Of a stretch of 64,000 nt of DNA, positions 16,726-26,808 are shown in pieces. Position 1 is the stretch's first letter. Every line of letters starts with the position of its first letter. The position numbers and the translations under genes were made by a program. The stretch lies in NCBI GenBank assembly GCA_938023035.1, contig CALIDI010000026.1:62001-126000 (forward strand). Direction: 5' to 3'. The notes beneath the pieces are model-generated. The model saw only the letters and a list, made by a program, of their open reading frames with translations, ran no database searches and was not told the origin of the DNA. The stretch is from an uncultured Leptolyngbyaceae cyanobacterium. GTDB lineage: Bacteria; Cyanobacteriota; Cyanobacteriia; Leptolyngbyales; Leptolyngbyaceae.

Positions 16726-17640
16726 ATGGCGAACCCCTTTGATGTGCAGGGGCACCGGGGTGCCCGGGGGTTGTTTCCAGAGAATACTCTGGTGGGTTTT
16801 GAGGCCGCGATCGCCCTAGGAGCTACCACCTTGGAACTAGATGTTGGCCTCTCTGCCGACGGGGTGCTGATGGTGTGCCACGACACCTACCTCGACCCAG
16901 AATTGTGGTTTGACGCCAAGGGTCAACCACTTCCAGATATTCCGCGCCTGTGGCTCAAGGATCTGACTCAAGCAGAGCTACAAAGCTTTCGCTGTGGTCT
17001 GCGCAACCCTGATCCCCAGCGCTTTCCAGCACAGCAGTGCGTGCCCAGCATCATGCCGACCCTGGAGCAGGTGTTTGCTCTTGCCGAGGCAATGAATCCA
17101 AGTATTTGTTACAACATTGAACCGAAGGTCAGCCCACTTTACCCCCACCAAACGGTCAGTCCAGCACGCTTTGCAGAGGCATTGGTCACTTGTCTAGAGC
17201 GGCATCAACTCCTAGTGCGATCGCGGATTCAGTCCTTTGATTGGCGGGTGCTCCGATTCGTGCGCGAGCTGTGCCCCCTGATTCAAACAGGGGCATTAGT
17301 GCTCCACTCACCTGTCGCCAGCACTCTTTGCCATGAACAGGCTCCTTCACCATTTCTCGCAGGCTGGGATTGGCGCGAATTTGCCGGAAATCTTGCTGCT
17401 TTGCTTCAGGCGACCGGATTTGTAGACATTTATTCGCCCAACTTTGAAGCGCTCTTACCAGAGTCGGAAGCATTTTTGCAGCCCTGCTGGATTTTTCAGG
17501 AGATGGGGTTTCAGGTGATTCCCTGGACGGTGAACGAGGTGGCCGATATGGAACGACTCATCCGCCTAGGAGTGAATGGCCTGATCACAGATTTTCCTGA
17601 TCGCCTAGTTTCCTTGCTTCAGCAGCAAGAAAAGATTTAA
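16726..17640 (+). CDS. Glycerophosphodiester phosphodiesterase
   Basis: 304 residues of the GDPD TIM-barrel family. The catalytic HRGARG (residues 8-13) with PENT at 18, the metal ligands LELDV near 38 and the second histidine VCHD near 52 are all present. A second acidic region YNIEPKVS and the C-terminal PWTVNEVADMERLIRLGVNGLITDFPD complete the family pattern. The enzyme hydrolyses deacylated phospholipids to glycerol-3-phosphate and an alcohol. No signal peptide is visible, so it is likely cytoplasmic. The start ATG lies five bases after the small membrane-protein gene. It converges with the methyltransferase gene. Confidence 0.93.
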   Translation: MANPFDVQGHRGARGLFPENTLVGFEAAIALGATTLELDVGLSADGVLMVCHDTYLDPELWFDAKGQPLPDIPRLWLKDLTQAELQSFRCGLRNPDPQRFPAQQCVPSIMPTLEQVFALAEAMNPSICYNIEPKVSPLYPHQTVSPARFAEALVTCLERHQLLVRSRIQSFDWRVLRFVRELCPLIQTGALVLHSPVASTLCHEQAPSPFLAGWDWREFAGNLAALLQATGFVDIYSPNFEALLPESEAFLQPCWIFQEMGFQVIPWTVNEVADMERLIRLGVNGLITDFPDRLVSLLQQQEKI

Positions 17641-17670
17641 GCAACAGGGAACATTGCTCTAACCTGGCTG

Positions 17671-18639
17671 TTACCGGGCCTTTGCCAAAATCGTCCGATG
17701 ACGGGGGCTATTACAGGTGATCGTGGGAGCCTCAAACCCGGCTTCCCGAATTGCGCCCTCAATATCTAGCGTAAAATATTGGTCTAGATAGGGTTCTGTA
17801 CTCTTGAGCAAGGTCAAAATATAGGGGGGCATTTGGGCATAGACGGGCGAGCGCGGATTCATTTCCATAATGGCCAGGTAACCCCCATACCGCAGCAAGC
17901 GCCGGGCCTCTTGCAAAATCGCGATCGCAGCAGTTTGGGGGAGTTCATGAAATATCAAGAAAGCAGAAACCAAATCAAACGATTCCGCAGGTAATCCCGT
18001 TGCTTCAGCGGGGGCATGCACCCACGTTGGTGGAGACAACTCAACCTCACCAGGCAGAAACCGCGCCTGGACTCCATAGTCTCTGCCTTGTTGTCGTTTG
18101 TGGGTACGATAATGGGCGACGGCCAGAAAGTAGGGGGAAAGATCCAAACCGGTCACTTGGGCGGTGGGGAAAGTGGTTTGCAAGGCAAAGGTACTCATGC
18201 CAACGCTACAGCCAATATCCAGAATATCTGCCGGGGTGGGAATGGTCGCTTTGAGAATATCATGATAACTCTGGCGCAAACGGGCATCACCATCGGCGGT
18301 TCCGGCTGGCCAGACCCGAGCATGTACCGCATGGGCCGCAACTTCCACCTCTAGGGCTGGCTCCCAACCTAGATTGCCTTCACTGTAGGCATGAAAAGAG
18401 GTGACATAGTAGTCAGGATAGGCGATCGCTGGATTTTGAACAGCGGCCAGATCCCCTGCCCAATCGCGAGTTTTGAGCTGGGCAACTTCCTCCATCCAAT
18501 CTACCCCGATTGAATTGGCCCGCTTAATCATCATGTCGCGCGCTTGCCGTTTGGCCAAACGATAGACCGGTGGAATCGAAAGAATACCGTTGACTAGGCG
18601 AGCCGCCACATTAGGAAAAGTTTCAGTTGCAACAGTCAT
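17671..18639 (-). CDS. Class I SAM-dependent methyltransferase
   Basis: 322 residues. An N-terminal region of about 130 residues (helical, with a YVTSFHAYSEGNLGWEPALE segment) precedes a Rossmann methyltransferase. Motif I is DILDIGCSVGMSTFAL near residue 142, an acidic motif II lies at TGLDLSPYFLAVA, and motif IV-V is FDLVSAFLIFHELPQTA followed by LLRYGGYLAIMEMNP. The substrate is unknown; the fold is that of UbiE/small-molecule methyltransferases. The start ATG at 18639 is preferred over an upstream in-frame ATG at 18684, as the extension lacks family resemblance. Convergent with the phosphodiesterase. Confidence 0.85.
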   Translation of the reverse strand: MTVATETFPNVAARLVNGILSIPPVYRLAKRQARDMMIKRANSIGVDWMEEVAQLKTRDWAGDLAAVQNPAIAYPDYYVTSFHAYSEGNLGWEPALEVEVAAHAVHARVWPAGTADGDARLRQSYHDILKATIPTPADILDIGCSVGMSTFALQTTFPTAQVTGLDLSPYFLAVAHYRTHKRQQGRDYGVQARFLPGEVELSPPTWVHAPAEATGLPAESFDLVSAFLIFHELPQTAAIAILQEARRLLRYGGYLAIMEMNPRSPVYAQMPPYILTLLKSTEPYLDQYFTLDIEGAIREAGFEAPTITCNSPRHRTILAKAR

Positions 18640-18863
18640 GAAAAGCTCGTGAGCGCATTGTATTGTAAAGTAGCCACCTTTCAATTATTACAGCTTTTGG
18701 TTAGGCAGCAAGCCGGACGATGCGGTTAGAAATCGTTCTTGTGACTGTCGCGATCGCCAGATTACCGAGTCCATTCAGGGTTAAGAGGGGCGTTGCCTGT
18801 AGATAAGGGTTCCTGTCCTCAATCCGATGGCGATGGCTATATGGATTGCAGTCAGTCTTACTG

Positions 18864-19000
18864 GGTGCATGTCCTTTTACCCTCATCCTGAATCTCTCTC
18901 CTAAATTGGGAGAGGGCCTTTGAGATGGCTCGGCGCTCCTTCGCCCAAGTTAGGAAGCAGGGGCTAAGGGGATGAGCGCCTGCAAAGGTAACAGGCTCTC
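18864..19000. mobile_element. MITE-like palindromic element, copy A
   Basis: The 137-base non-coding element has inverted ends related to GCATGTCACCTTTG, internal palindromes (CTCTCTCC ... GGGAGAGGG) and an exact 9-base flanking duplication GTCTTACTG (18855-18863 and 19001-19009). A clearly related copy lies at 45669-45804. The right duplication contains the stop codon of the histidine kinase gene at 19004. No transposase is inside, so movement would need one in trans. Confidence 0.7.
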
Positions 19001-19003
19001 GTC

Positions 19004-20368
19004 TTACTGAGACGTGGCAACAGCCGCTCGTGGTTCACGCAGGGACACCTTCTGATTAACCGGCAGTCGGATGATAAATTCGGTGCCTCTACCCGTCTGT
19101 GAGCGGCAATCAATGAATCCGCCATGCTTTTCGGCAATAATTTGACGGCTAATCGACAGGCCCAGACCTGTGCCCTGCCCCATCGGCTTGGTTGTAAAGA
19201 AGGGATCAAAAACCTTCGGTAATAGCTGAGGCGGGATGCCAACCCCATTGTCGCTAATGTGGATAGTCACCCAGTCGGGTTCCGGCGATCGCGTCTGAAT
19301 CCGAATAGTAGGCGACGCTTTCACCCGATTGAAAGCCCCCGGAGTTTCTGCGGTTCTGGTCATGCCATCTTCCAGAGCATCAATCGCATTGGTCAGCAGA
19401 TTCATAAACACCTGATTGACTTGGCTAGCATAGCATTCCACAACCGGTAGAGAGCCGTAGTCTTTAATCACCTGGATTTCGGAGAAACCGGGTTCGTGGC
19501 GTTTGAGCCGATGCTGCAAAATCAGCAGTGTGCTATCCAATCCTTCATGTAAATCAACCGCTTTCACCTCGGCCTCATCCAACCGGGAGAAATTGCGTAG
19601 CGACAGCACAATCTGACGAATGCGCTCGGCCCCTATTTTCATAGAGCGTAGGAGTTGTGGCATGTCTTGCTGGAGAAATTCCAGATCGATGGCTTCGATT
19701 AACTCCCGCACAGCTTGGGGCGTTTCTGGAACGTGTGTTTGGTAGCACTGAACGAGCTTGAGTAAATCTCGGGCATAGGCCTCTGCTGGCCCCAAGTTGC
19801 CATAGATAAAATTAACAGGATTGTTAATTTCGTGGGCAACGCCTGCGACCAGTTGGCCCAGAGATGACATCTTTTCGTTCTGCACTAGGCTCAGTTGCGC
19901 TTGCTGCAAGCTTTGCAGAGCCTTAGTTAGTTCGGCAGTGCGTTCAGCGACTTTGGCTTCCAAAGTTTGGTGGAGATAACGGAGTTGCAAATGCACATTA
20001 ATCCGTGCTAGTACCTCTTCGTGCTGAATCGGTTTGGTAATGTAATCGACTGCACCCAGCCTTAACCCTTTGACTTTATCTACCGTGTCCGATAATGCCG
20101 TCATAAAAATGATGGGAATATCGCGGGTCTGTTCGCTGGCTTTCATCCGGCGACAGGTTTCAAACCCATCAATCCCTGGCATCATGACATCCAATAAGAT
20201 CAGGTCAGGTCGATGATTTTCCAGGCGACTCAGGGCGCTCTCGCCACTTTTAGCGATCGCCACACGATAGCCTGAAGCATTCAGTACATCAAATAGTACT
20301 TGTATATTCGTTGGTGTATCATCTACAACCAAAATTGTTTGTTGAGGAGTCGTCACTTCACTCTGCAT
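19004..20368 (-). CDS. Response regulator-histidine kinase hybrid (REC-HisKA-HATPase)
   Basis: 454 residues. The order is receiver domain first (about 10-125, ILVVDDTPTNIQVL, phospho-acceptor in LILLDVMMPGIDG and the conserved KP in DYITKPIQ), then a coiled coil (RYLHQTLEAKVAERTAELTK), HisKA with VAGVAHEINNPVNF near residue 178, and a HATPase with VFMNLLTNAIDA, DNGVGIPP, FFTTK and GTGLGLS. There is no membrane helix, so it is cytoplasmic and probably driven by an upstream kinase. That fits its position 20 bases after the large membrane kinase gene. The 3' end abuts a MITE-like element whose flanking duplication includes the stop codon. Confidence 0.93.
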   Translation of the reverse strand: MQSEVTTPQQTILVVDDTPTNIQVLFDVLNASGYRVAIAKSGESALSRLENHRPDLILLDVMMPGIDGFETCRRMKASEQTRDIPIIFMTALSDTVDKVKGLRLGAVDYITKPIQHEEVLARINVHLQLRYLHQTLEAKVAERTAELTKALQSLQQAQLSLVQNEKMSSLGQLVAGVAHEINNPVNFIYGNLGPAEAYARDLLKLVQCYQTHVPETPQAVRELIEAIDLEFLQQDMPQLLRSMKIGAERIRQIVLSLRNFSRLDEAEVKAVDLHEGLDSTLLILQHRLKRHEPGFSEIQVIKDYGSLPVVECYASQVNQVFMNLLTNAIDALEDGMTRTAETPGAFNRVKASPTIRIQTRSPEPDWVTIHISDNGVGIPPQLLPKVFDPFFTTKPMGQGTGLGLSISRQIIAEKHGGFIDCRSQTGRGTEFIIRLPVNQKVSLREPRAAVATSQ

Positions 20369-20388
20369 GACATGATTCCAAACTTTAT

Positions 20389-23067
20389 TTATTCCAAGCC
20401 TGAGATAGATTGCTCAACGAGTCGAAGAATTGCTTCATCATCGAAATTTTGGGCCAGATCCAGCAACTGATTGGCAAACTCCTGATAAGCAGGATCAAGG
20501 TCACGAAGACGCCGGGCTTCTTGCTGCACATCTTGGATAAATCCCCCCGCTGCTGCTCGATGCAGGGCCACTAGTTCGCTAGCGGGCGGTATTATCCAGC
20601 CATTGGATAGCATTGTTGTGTTTAGCGTTGTTGTGTTACAAGCCACAGCACCAGAATTAGATTGGAAGCTAGCTTTGGTTTCATAGACCCACTCTAAATC
20701 TAGGAACTTTTTTAGCTCAATCAACAACGCATCCAACTGAATCGGTTTAGGAAAAAAACTGTTGCAGCCTGCGGCAAAGCTTTCATGCTGCTCAACCTGA
20801 GACAAACTAGCTGGCGATACAATAATCGGCACATCGGTAAACTCTGGGTGAAGCCGCAGCTTTTGGGTCATTTCTAACCCGTTTAGCTCTGGCATGATGA
20901 CATCTGTCACAATCAAATCAGGACGGATTTGAAGCGCTTTTTCGTAGCCAACTTTGCCATTATTGGCTGCCTCCACGCGGAAGCCAAGTGGCTCCAGCAT
21001 ATTTACCAGAACTAGACGATTTTCGGGATGGTCGTCGACGACCAGAATGGTGTAGGGTACCCCTCGATAACCCACAATGACGGGGGGACGATCGCCCTCG
21101 CTGCTGTTTTGCCAATTTTGGGCCAAGGGCAGGTCTAGCTCAAACCAAAAGGTGCTGCCCTGCCCCACCGTGCTGTTGAGCTGAATATCGCTTCCCATCA
21201 TCTGAGTAATCTGGCGACTAATCGCTAGACCCAGGCCGGTTCCTTCAGCGCTGCGATCGCGGCCACCTACCTGCTCAAAGGCACTAAACACAGCCTCCTG
21301 CTTTTCAACAGGGATGCCAATCCCCGTATCTTGCACCGTGAAACGGATGCGTTGCCCCAGAGCAGGAGTGCCAGTGTCGGTAGGTGAATGAATCGGGAAA
21401 GGATCGCCTAACACCTCGACTCGAAATGTGACTTGCCCACAATCAGTAAATTTGATGGCATTACTCAGCAGGTTGAGGAGCACCTGCCGGAGTCGCTTAT
21501 CATCGGCATAAACCGCCGTAGGCAAATTACCCACCGCAACATAGTCAAACTGAATCCCCTTCTGGTGTGCTCGAATGGCACAGATTTCAGAAGTCTCCAG
21601 CAAAAAGTTAGGGAAATGAAACTCTTGAGGATAGAGTTCCATCCGACGGGCTTCAATTTTTGCCAGGTCTAAAATGTCATTAATCAGTGTCAACAGGTGA
21701 GAGCCGCATTGGTGGATAATCCGAACACCCTGTTGCTGTTTCTTGCTAAGGGTCGTGTCGCGAATCAAAATTTGAGCGTACCCTAAAATTCCATTCAGCG
21801 GTGTCCGCAATTCATGGTTCATATTCGCCAGAAACTCACTTTTGGCCCGATTAGCCATGTCGGCGGCTTCTTTCGCAGTTTGCAGTTCTGCTGTACGCTG
21901 GCGAACTCGTTTTTCTAGTTCTTCGTTGGCATTTTCCAGGGTAAGAACGGAGGCCTCGACCTGCTCAGCCATGTGGTTAAAGGTTTGGGCCAGCAGGCCG
22001 AGTTCATTTTGGGCGGCAATCTGCACCCGCGTCTTTAAATTGCCCTGGCTCAACTGCACGGCTGCTGCGGTTAATTGCTGCAACGGGTGAGCTAACTGTC
22101 GGGAAAGGAGCCAACCTGCGGCGATCGCCAGCGCTAGCAGACTCATGGTCACTCCACCCATGATCATCACCATCCGGTAGAAAGGGGCATAGGCTTCCTG
22201 CGTCGGCAGCTCAACCACCACCTTCCAATTGACACTCCGAACGGGTGCAACGGCTCCCAACACTGGCATGTCTTCTAAGCCAGGATATTGAGCCATGGTT
22301 TGCTGCTCGGCTTGGGTCAAAAACTGCAACAATAAAGGACGATCATTGAGGTTTTCTTGCGTAAAAATTTCCGCAGCCCCACGAGAATGGGCAATCAAAT
22401 GATTACGCTCATCCAACACATAGACATAACCAGTTGCCCCCACCTGGGTTTGAGAGACCACGTACCAGAGAAAGGAGAGATTAACGCATGCCAGTAACAC
22501 ACCATCTACTTGATCTAGGTTGTTGCGAATGGGAACGGCCAGCGTTACGTTGAGGACACGATTTTGCACATCCATCGAAACATTGCCGACAAACTCTTCT
22601 TGTTGGCCATAGGCCCGTTGAAACAGGGGAGAATCTGTAAAATGCTCTAAGGGCTTATCTCCATAGGGAGAGACCGCACTGACCACCCGACCCCGGCGAT
22701 CGAGGATTGCTACCATCTCATAGGCATCATTATGACGAGCCAGCGCCTCTAAAAAATTGTGCTGGGTTGCGGGAGAAAGCTGGCTTAACCCCCGGGTTCT
22801 TGCCAGATAACTGAGTTTGCGCTGCAAATCATCCAGGTAATTTGTAATTTGACTGGCAACAACACGACTGTGTTCTTCTTGCAAACGCACGGTTTGTTGC
22901 GAGTGTTGACGAGCACTCCAATAAATCAGAGCCGTGCCCAGAGGTAATACACTCAACAAAACCATAGTTAGCAACCCCAAGCGCACTTGGTTGGCCAGAG
23001 AAGCTAGGCGTTTCCATGGGGTCTGCCCAGGGCGATTGGGTGTTTTAGCGACAACGGGTAATTGCAT
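20389..23067 (-). CDS. Membrane hybrid histidine kinase (sensor-HAMP-HisKA-HATPase-REC)
   Basis: 892 residues. The layout is: first membrane helix near 30-52; an extracytoplasmic dCache-like sensor of about 250 residues (including [20 protein letters not shown]); a second helix near 305-325; a HAMP linker; a coiled coil; HisKA with [18 protein letters not shown]; HATPase with [19 protein letters not shown] and GTGLGLAIS; then a receiver domain with [15 protein letters not shown], phospho-site in [12 protein letters not shown] and the KP pair. The last 80 residues are helical without a clear HPt histidine. The sensor type binds small molecules in known members. It lies between a BMP-type binding protein gene and a second kinase on the same strand, suggesting one signalling unit. 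Confidence 0.92.
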   Translation of the reverse strand: MQLPVVAKTPNRPGQTPWKRLASLANQVRLGLLTMVLLSVLPLGTALIYWSARQHSQQTVRLQEEHSRVVASQITNYLDDLQRKLSYLARTRGLSQLSPATQHNFLEALARHNDAYEMVAILDRRGRVVSAVSPYGDKPLEHFTDSPLFQRAYGQQEEFVGNVSMDVQNRVLNVTLAVPIRNNLDQVDGVLLACVNLSFLWYVVSQTQVGATGYVYVLDERNHLIAHSRGAAEIFTQENLNDRPLLLQFLTQAEQQTMAQYPGLEDMPVLGAVAPVRSVNWKVVVELPTQEAYAPFYRMVMIMGGVTMSLLALAIAAGWLLSRQLAHPLQQLTAAAVQLSQGNLKTRVQIAAQNELGLLAQTFNHMAEQVEASVLTLENANEELEKRVRQRTAELQTAKEAADMANRAKSEFLANMNHELRTPLNGILGYAQILIRDTTLSKKQQQGVRIIHQCGSHLLTLINDILDLAKIEARRMELYPQEFHFPNFLLETSEICAIRAHQKGIQFDYVAVGNLPTAVYADDKRLRQVLLNLLSNAIKFTDCGQVTFRVEVLGDPFPIHSPTDTGTPALGQRIRFTVQDTGIGIPVEKQEAVFSAFEQVGGRDRSAEGTGLGLAISRQITQMMGSDIQLNSTVGQGSTFWFELDLPLAQNWQNSSEGDRPPVIVGYRGVPYTILVVDDHPENRLVLVNMLEPLGFRVEAANNGKVGYEKALQIRPDLIVTDVIMPELNGLEMTQKLRLHPEFTDVPIIVSPASLSQVEQHESFAAGCNSFFPKPIQLDALLIELKKFLDLEWVYETKASFQSNSGAVACNTTTLNTTMLSNGWIIPPASELVALHRAAAGGFIQDVQQEARRLRDLDPAYQEFANQLLDLAQNFDDEAILRLVEQSISGLE

Positions 23068-23239
23068 AATCGTTTGGAATGGCCTGGGGCAGCGTCATCA
23101 ACAGGAATCAAAGCTGATCTAGCGACAAACCGTTATAGCGGGGTACAAGTTAGATGAAATGAGGGATTACTTGGCAGGGGTTCGTTTTGTTCGGTGTCAG
23201 GACTTGCCTCAATTTAATCATCCCGAGTTTGACTTTACC

Positions 23240-24253
23240 CTAGTTTTTCAGAGGCATAGAAATATCAATTTCGCCCGTCATTACTTTGTTCTTAATTTGC
23301 CTAAACTGTTTTTCTTCTGAGGCGCTGAGAGACCCACGAAACGAGGCAAAGCTGTAAATACCTTCTTTCAGCCCAAACTTATAGAGTTTGCCTTCCCAGC
23401 GCCCTTGCTGCATTAAGTCTGCGGCATTGAGCACCAATTTAGGAATATCCTGCAAGACGCTGGTAATCACGTGATCGGGGGCCAGTTTATGCTGATCTGT
23501 GATCCAGCCGACAACTTTTACCCCCTCCCGTTGCGTCACAGCTTTCAGGGCGCCAATACCAGCTTCATCCGCATTAATGGCAAAAAAGTCATAGCCTTTG
23601 TCTGCCAATGCTAGAGCAACGGTCTTACCTTTCTCGGCATCTGTCCAGGTTTTCAAAAACTCTGTTGCTACCTCAATGCCAGGCTTTGTGGCTTCCGCCC
23701 CCTTGCGAAAAAGTGCCGCCTCTTCTTTATAAACCGGATAGTCGTCACCCACGATATAGGCAACTTTGTTGGTCTTGGTTTTCATGGCAGCCAACACCCC
23801 TGTGAGATAGCCGACTTCTCCTGATCGAAAGGCAACGGCACCCAGATTACGATTATTGCCAGGGTAGGTTGTGACTAGCGCAAACTTAGTGCGCGGAAAG
23901 TCGTTCGCGACTTTTTCGGCAGACTCAACGTAGCCGCCGCTATGGCCAATAATCAGGTCATAGCCAGCTTCGGCGTATTGGCGCAGGGGAGCTTCGCCAT
24001 CTTTGTCAGCAACACGCCCTTTAAAGTCGATTTGGGCGTTGTAGGTTTTCTCAATCAGCTTGAGTCCTTCATAGCCTGCCTGACTCCAACTACCATCCTC
24101 CTGATGCCCGGTACTAATCATGGCAACTTTTAGTGCTTTGGTTGGGGGGGCTGTAGCATGGGGCGAATGGGAGGGCATAGGAGTACAGCTAACGGCGATC
24201 GCCAGGGTGGCGATCGCTAACACACAGGTGAAAATTCGTGATTTTAAGCGCAT
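23240..24253 (-). CDS. BMP-family (PnrA-like) substrate-binding lipoprotein
   Basis: 337 residues. A lipoprotein signal peptide ends in a lipobox around IAVSC (Cys near residue 23), followed by a Pro/His/Ser-rich linker. The mature part is the BMP periplasmic-binding fold: VAMISTGHQEDGSWSQAGYEGL, YDLIIGHSGGYVESAEKVANDFP, GEVGYLTGVLAAM and GIYSFASFRGSL. Known family members bind purine nucleosides, or in some cases act as sensors of autoinducer-like ligands. No ABC permease or ATPase is adjacent. Instead, two histidine kinases follow on the same strand 172 bases downstream, which suggests that the protein may present a ligand to the membrane kinase rather than feed a transporter. Confidence 0.88.
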   Translation of the reverse strand: MRLKSRIFTCVLAIATLAIAVSCTPMPSHSPHATAPPTKALKVAMISTGHQEDGSWSQAGYEGLKLIEKTYNAQIDFKGRVADKDGEAPLRQYAEAGYDLIIGHSGGYVESAEKVANDFPRTKFALVTTYPGNNRNLGAVAFRSGEVGYLTGVLAAMKTKTNKVAYIVGDDYPVYKEEAALFRKGAEATKPGIEVATEFLKTWTDAEKGKTVALALADKGYDFFAINADEAGIGALKAVTQREGVKVVGWITDQHKLAPDHVITSVLQDIPKLVLNAADLMQQGRWEGKLYKFGLKEGIYSFASFRGSLSASEEKQFRQIKNKVMTGEIDISMPLKN

Positions 24254-24765
24254 AGGAACGTTGCTAGCTAAAAAGTGGTTGAATGCAGTTGGTCAACTTG
24301 AGCACAACGCTGCCCTTAACCCCTTGGGCCGTTAGTGTTATCCGCTGATAACTATTTCCTAAATGAGCCGTGGCAACAGCTCTTTTCGGGGAATTGGGTC
24401 AACTGTCGGGCGATCGCTAGATGCCAATCACTGGATGCAAACCAGAACAGCGGCAGTCACAATTAGTAAGACAGGAAAGGTTGGCGCAAAAAATCAGGCA
24501 ACTTTGTGAACCAGATCACTTACACATGCAGAATACCCAGGGAGAAGCCGTGGCTACCACCCAGTTTTTGTCAGTTCCACTGTTTGCCGATAGAAACAGG
24601 GCGAAGGCAACGACAGTTTCTTGAGAAAAGTAAATCGATTTGCCATAGTTTTGCCATAGTAGAGAGAAGGTTGTGCGGGTCTTTGAAACGTGGTTTCTTT
24701 ATTATCAAAATGCTCAAGCCTCAAAACCTTTGGAATTGTCCACCTGTTTTGTACCGTTCGAGTAT

Positions 24766-26808
24766 ATGCCTGTTTTAATTGATCAAGCCCTCCCAGCCGC
24801 CGTTGCGCGACTGGATGCCAACGATGCCAGACGAGTCTGGCAGTTTCTAGATAAGTTTCTTGCCAATCCAGCTCACGCCAGCCTCAGCCTGGAGCGAGTG
24901 ACCCGGACAAACAACGAGAATCTTTGGTCTGCTCGGATCACTCAGGGGTTGCGAGCGATTCTTCATAAAGATGGCGATGTTTGGACAGTCCTCTACGCGG
25001 GTCAGCATGATGCGGCTTATCACTGGGCTGAACGGCGGCAAATTGCCCGACATCCGAGAACGGGTGCCCTTCAGGTGGTAGAGTCTCCAGAGGTGATGGA
25101 GTCTTCAGGGCTGCCGCACGTTGCCCCTGACAAGCCTCGGCTTTTCGACCGTCACGAAGATGACTATTTAGAGAGTCTGGGGGTTCCCCATAACTGGCTG
25201 CCGACCCTGCGACGGGTTCAAAGTTCAGATGACCTCTGGCAACTTGTTGACAAGCTCCCGGAGGAGGTCGTTGATCGCCTGTTACAGTTGGCAGAGGGTA
25301 AATTGGTAACTCCGCCTGTGGCGATCGCCCCTGACCAACCGGTTACAGCCAGCCAGGATACTCGGCGTCGGTTCTTTATTCTGGAAAATAACAACGATTT
25401 GCTGCAAATGCTAGAGGCCCCTCTGGCGACTTGGCTTGCCTTTTTACATCCTTCCCAGCAAAAGTTGGCAACCGGCAACTTTAATGGCCCAGTTAAGATC
25501 TCCGGCTCGGCAGGAACGGGCAAAACCGTGGTGGCAATGCATCGTGCCCGACACCTGGCACGCCAAGGGAAGCGCGTTCTTTTGACCAGTTATGTCTCAA
25601 CCCTCTGCAAAAACATTGAGCAGAATCTGGCACTTTTATGCTCCTCCGAGGAGCGATCGCGCATCACGGTGGCAACACTTCACAGCCAGGCACTGGCAAT
25701 CGCCAAACAAGCCAACCCAAATCTTTACCCAGTGACCGGTGATGAGATTGGAAAGCTGATTGAACAGTTCTACCACCCTGAGGTCTGCCCACTGGCACCG
25801 GATTTACTCAAAAGCGAGTGGGATCAGGTCATTCAAGATCAGGGCATCACCTGTTGGGATGACTACCGCCAAGCGAATCGAGCCGGACGGGGATTTGCAC
25901 TGACAATGGAGGGCCGTCGTCAGGTTTGGCAGGTATTTGAGCAAATTCTAGCAACCCTAGATGAAAAGGGGGGCATGGATTGGCCCTCGATTTGCCGTCA
26001 GGCCAGAGTATTAGTGACCTCTGGAGAAGTGATTAGCCCCTTTGATGCCGTAATTGTAGATGAGCTACAAGACCTGCGTCCCCAAGAAATTCGGCTACTT
26101 GCCGCCTTAGCAGGAGATGGAGACAATGCTCTTACTTTATTGGGGGATGGCGGCCAACGAATCTATAACACACCCTTTAGCCTAAGAAGTTTGGGAATCG
26201 ATGTGCGAGGGCGTTCCCATGTTCTGCGGATTAACTACCGCACAACCGAGCAGATTCGCCAGTTTGCAGATGCCATGCTAGATCACCGCAGTGATGATAT
26301 GGATGGCGGGCAGGAAAATCGCAAGGGAACCGTTAGCCTGCTCCATGGCCCAGAGCCAGTGATGCAGGGCTTTGCTACCCAAAAAGAACAGCAAGCTTTT
26401 TTGGTGCAACAGATTCAAACAATGATTGGCGAAGGGCTAACTCCAGAGGATATTGCAATCTTTGCCCGCACGAACCAGGCGATTACAGAGCTAGAGGAAG
26501 CTCTAAACCAGGCCGGTTTGAAGTGTCACAATCTCAAGCAAACAAAACGGACAAACGGAATCAATCTGGGAACGATGCACCGAGCAAAGGGGCTAGAGTT
26601 TAAGGCTGTATTTGTGATCAATGTATCGGATGACCAAATTCCGCCCTCTGAGCTTGTGACACATACCGATGATGCTCAATTCTTGCAAGATACGCTGCTG
26701 AGAGAGAAGCAACTGCTTTATGTCAGCCTGACGCGTGCCAGGGATGAACTATTCATTACTTGGGTTGGAGAGAGAAGCCGCTTCTTAGCTGAGTGTATCC
26801 ACAACTGA
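24766..26808 (+). CDS. UvrD/Rep-type superfamily I helicase with RelE/ParE-like N-terminal domain
   Basis: 680 residues from ATG 24766; the frame is open to 24673 but the extension looks non-coding. Residues about 5-100 read like a RelE/ParE toxin fold (helical ALPAAVARLDANDARRVWQFLDKF, then LWSARITQGLRAILHKDGDVWTVLYAGQHDAAYHWAERR). The helicase follows: Walker A ISGSAGTGKTVVAMH near 245, motif II VIVDELQDLRP near 430, motif III LLGDGGQRIY, motif IV-V VLRINYRTTEQ and GTMHRAKGLEFKAVFV, and motif VI YVSLTRARDELFITW. Such toxin-like plus helicase fusions occur in bacteria, but their role is not established; RNA or DNA-intermediate processing and phage defence are possibilities. It is divergent from the BMP gene, with no antitoxin gene recognised next to it. 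Confidence 0.85.
   Translation: MPVLIDQALPAAVARLDANDARRVWQFLDKFLANPAHASLSLERVTRTNNENLWSARITQGLRAILHKDGDVWTVLYAGQHDAAYHWAERRQIARHPRTGALQVVESPEVMESSGLPHVAPDKPRLFDRHEDDYLESLGVPHNWLPTLRRVQSSDDLWQLVDKLPEEVVDRLLQLAEGKLVTPPVAIAPDQPVTASQDTRRRFFILENNNDLLQMLEAPLATWLAFLHPSQQKLATGNFNGPVKISGSAGTGKTVVAMHRARHLARQGKRVLLTSYVSTLCKNIEQNLALLCSSEERSRITVATLHSQALAIAKQANPNLYPVTGDEIGKLIEQFYHPEVCPLAPDLLKSEWDQVIQDQGITCWDDYRQANRAGRGFALTMEGRRQVWQVFEQILATLDEKGGMDWPSICRQARVLVTSGEVISPFDAVIVDELQDLRPQEIRLLAALAGDGDNALTLLGDGGQRIYNTPFSLRSLGIDVRGRSHVLRINYRTTEQIRQFADAMLDHRSDDMDGGQENRKGTVSLLHGPEPVMQGFATQKEQQAFLVQQIQTMIGEGLTPEDIAIFARTNQAITELEEALNQAGLKCHNLKQTKRTNGINLGTMHRAKGLEFKAVFVINVSDDQIPPSELVTHTDDAQFLQDTLLREKQLLYVSLTRARDELFITWVGERSRFLAECIHN

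Noticed and set aside
24421-24624. 67-residue plus-strand frame before the helicase
   Set aside because: No family match or ribosome site; possible but unsupported, so not annotated.
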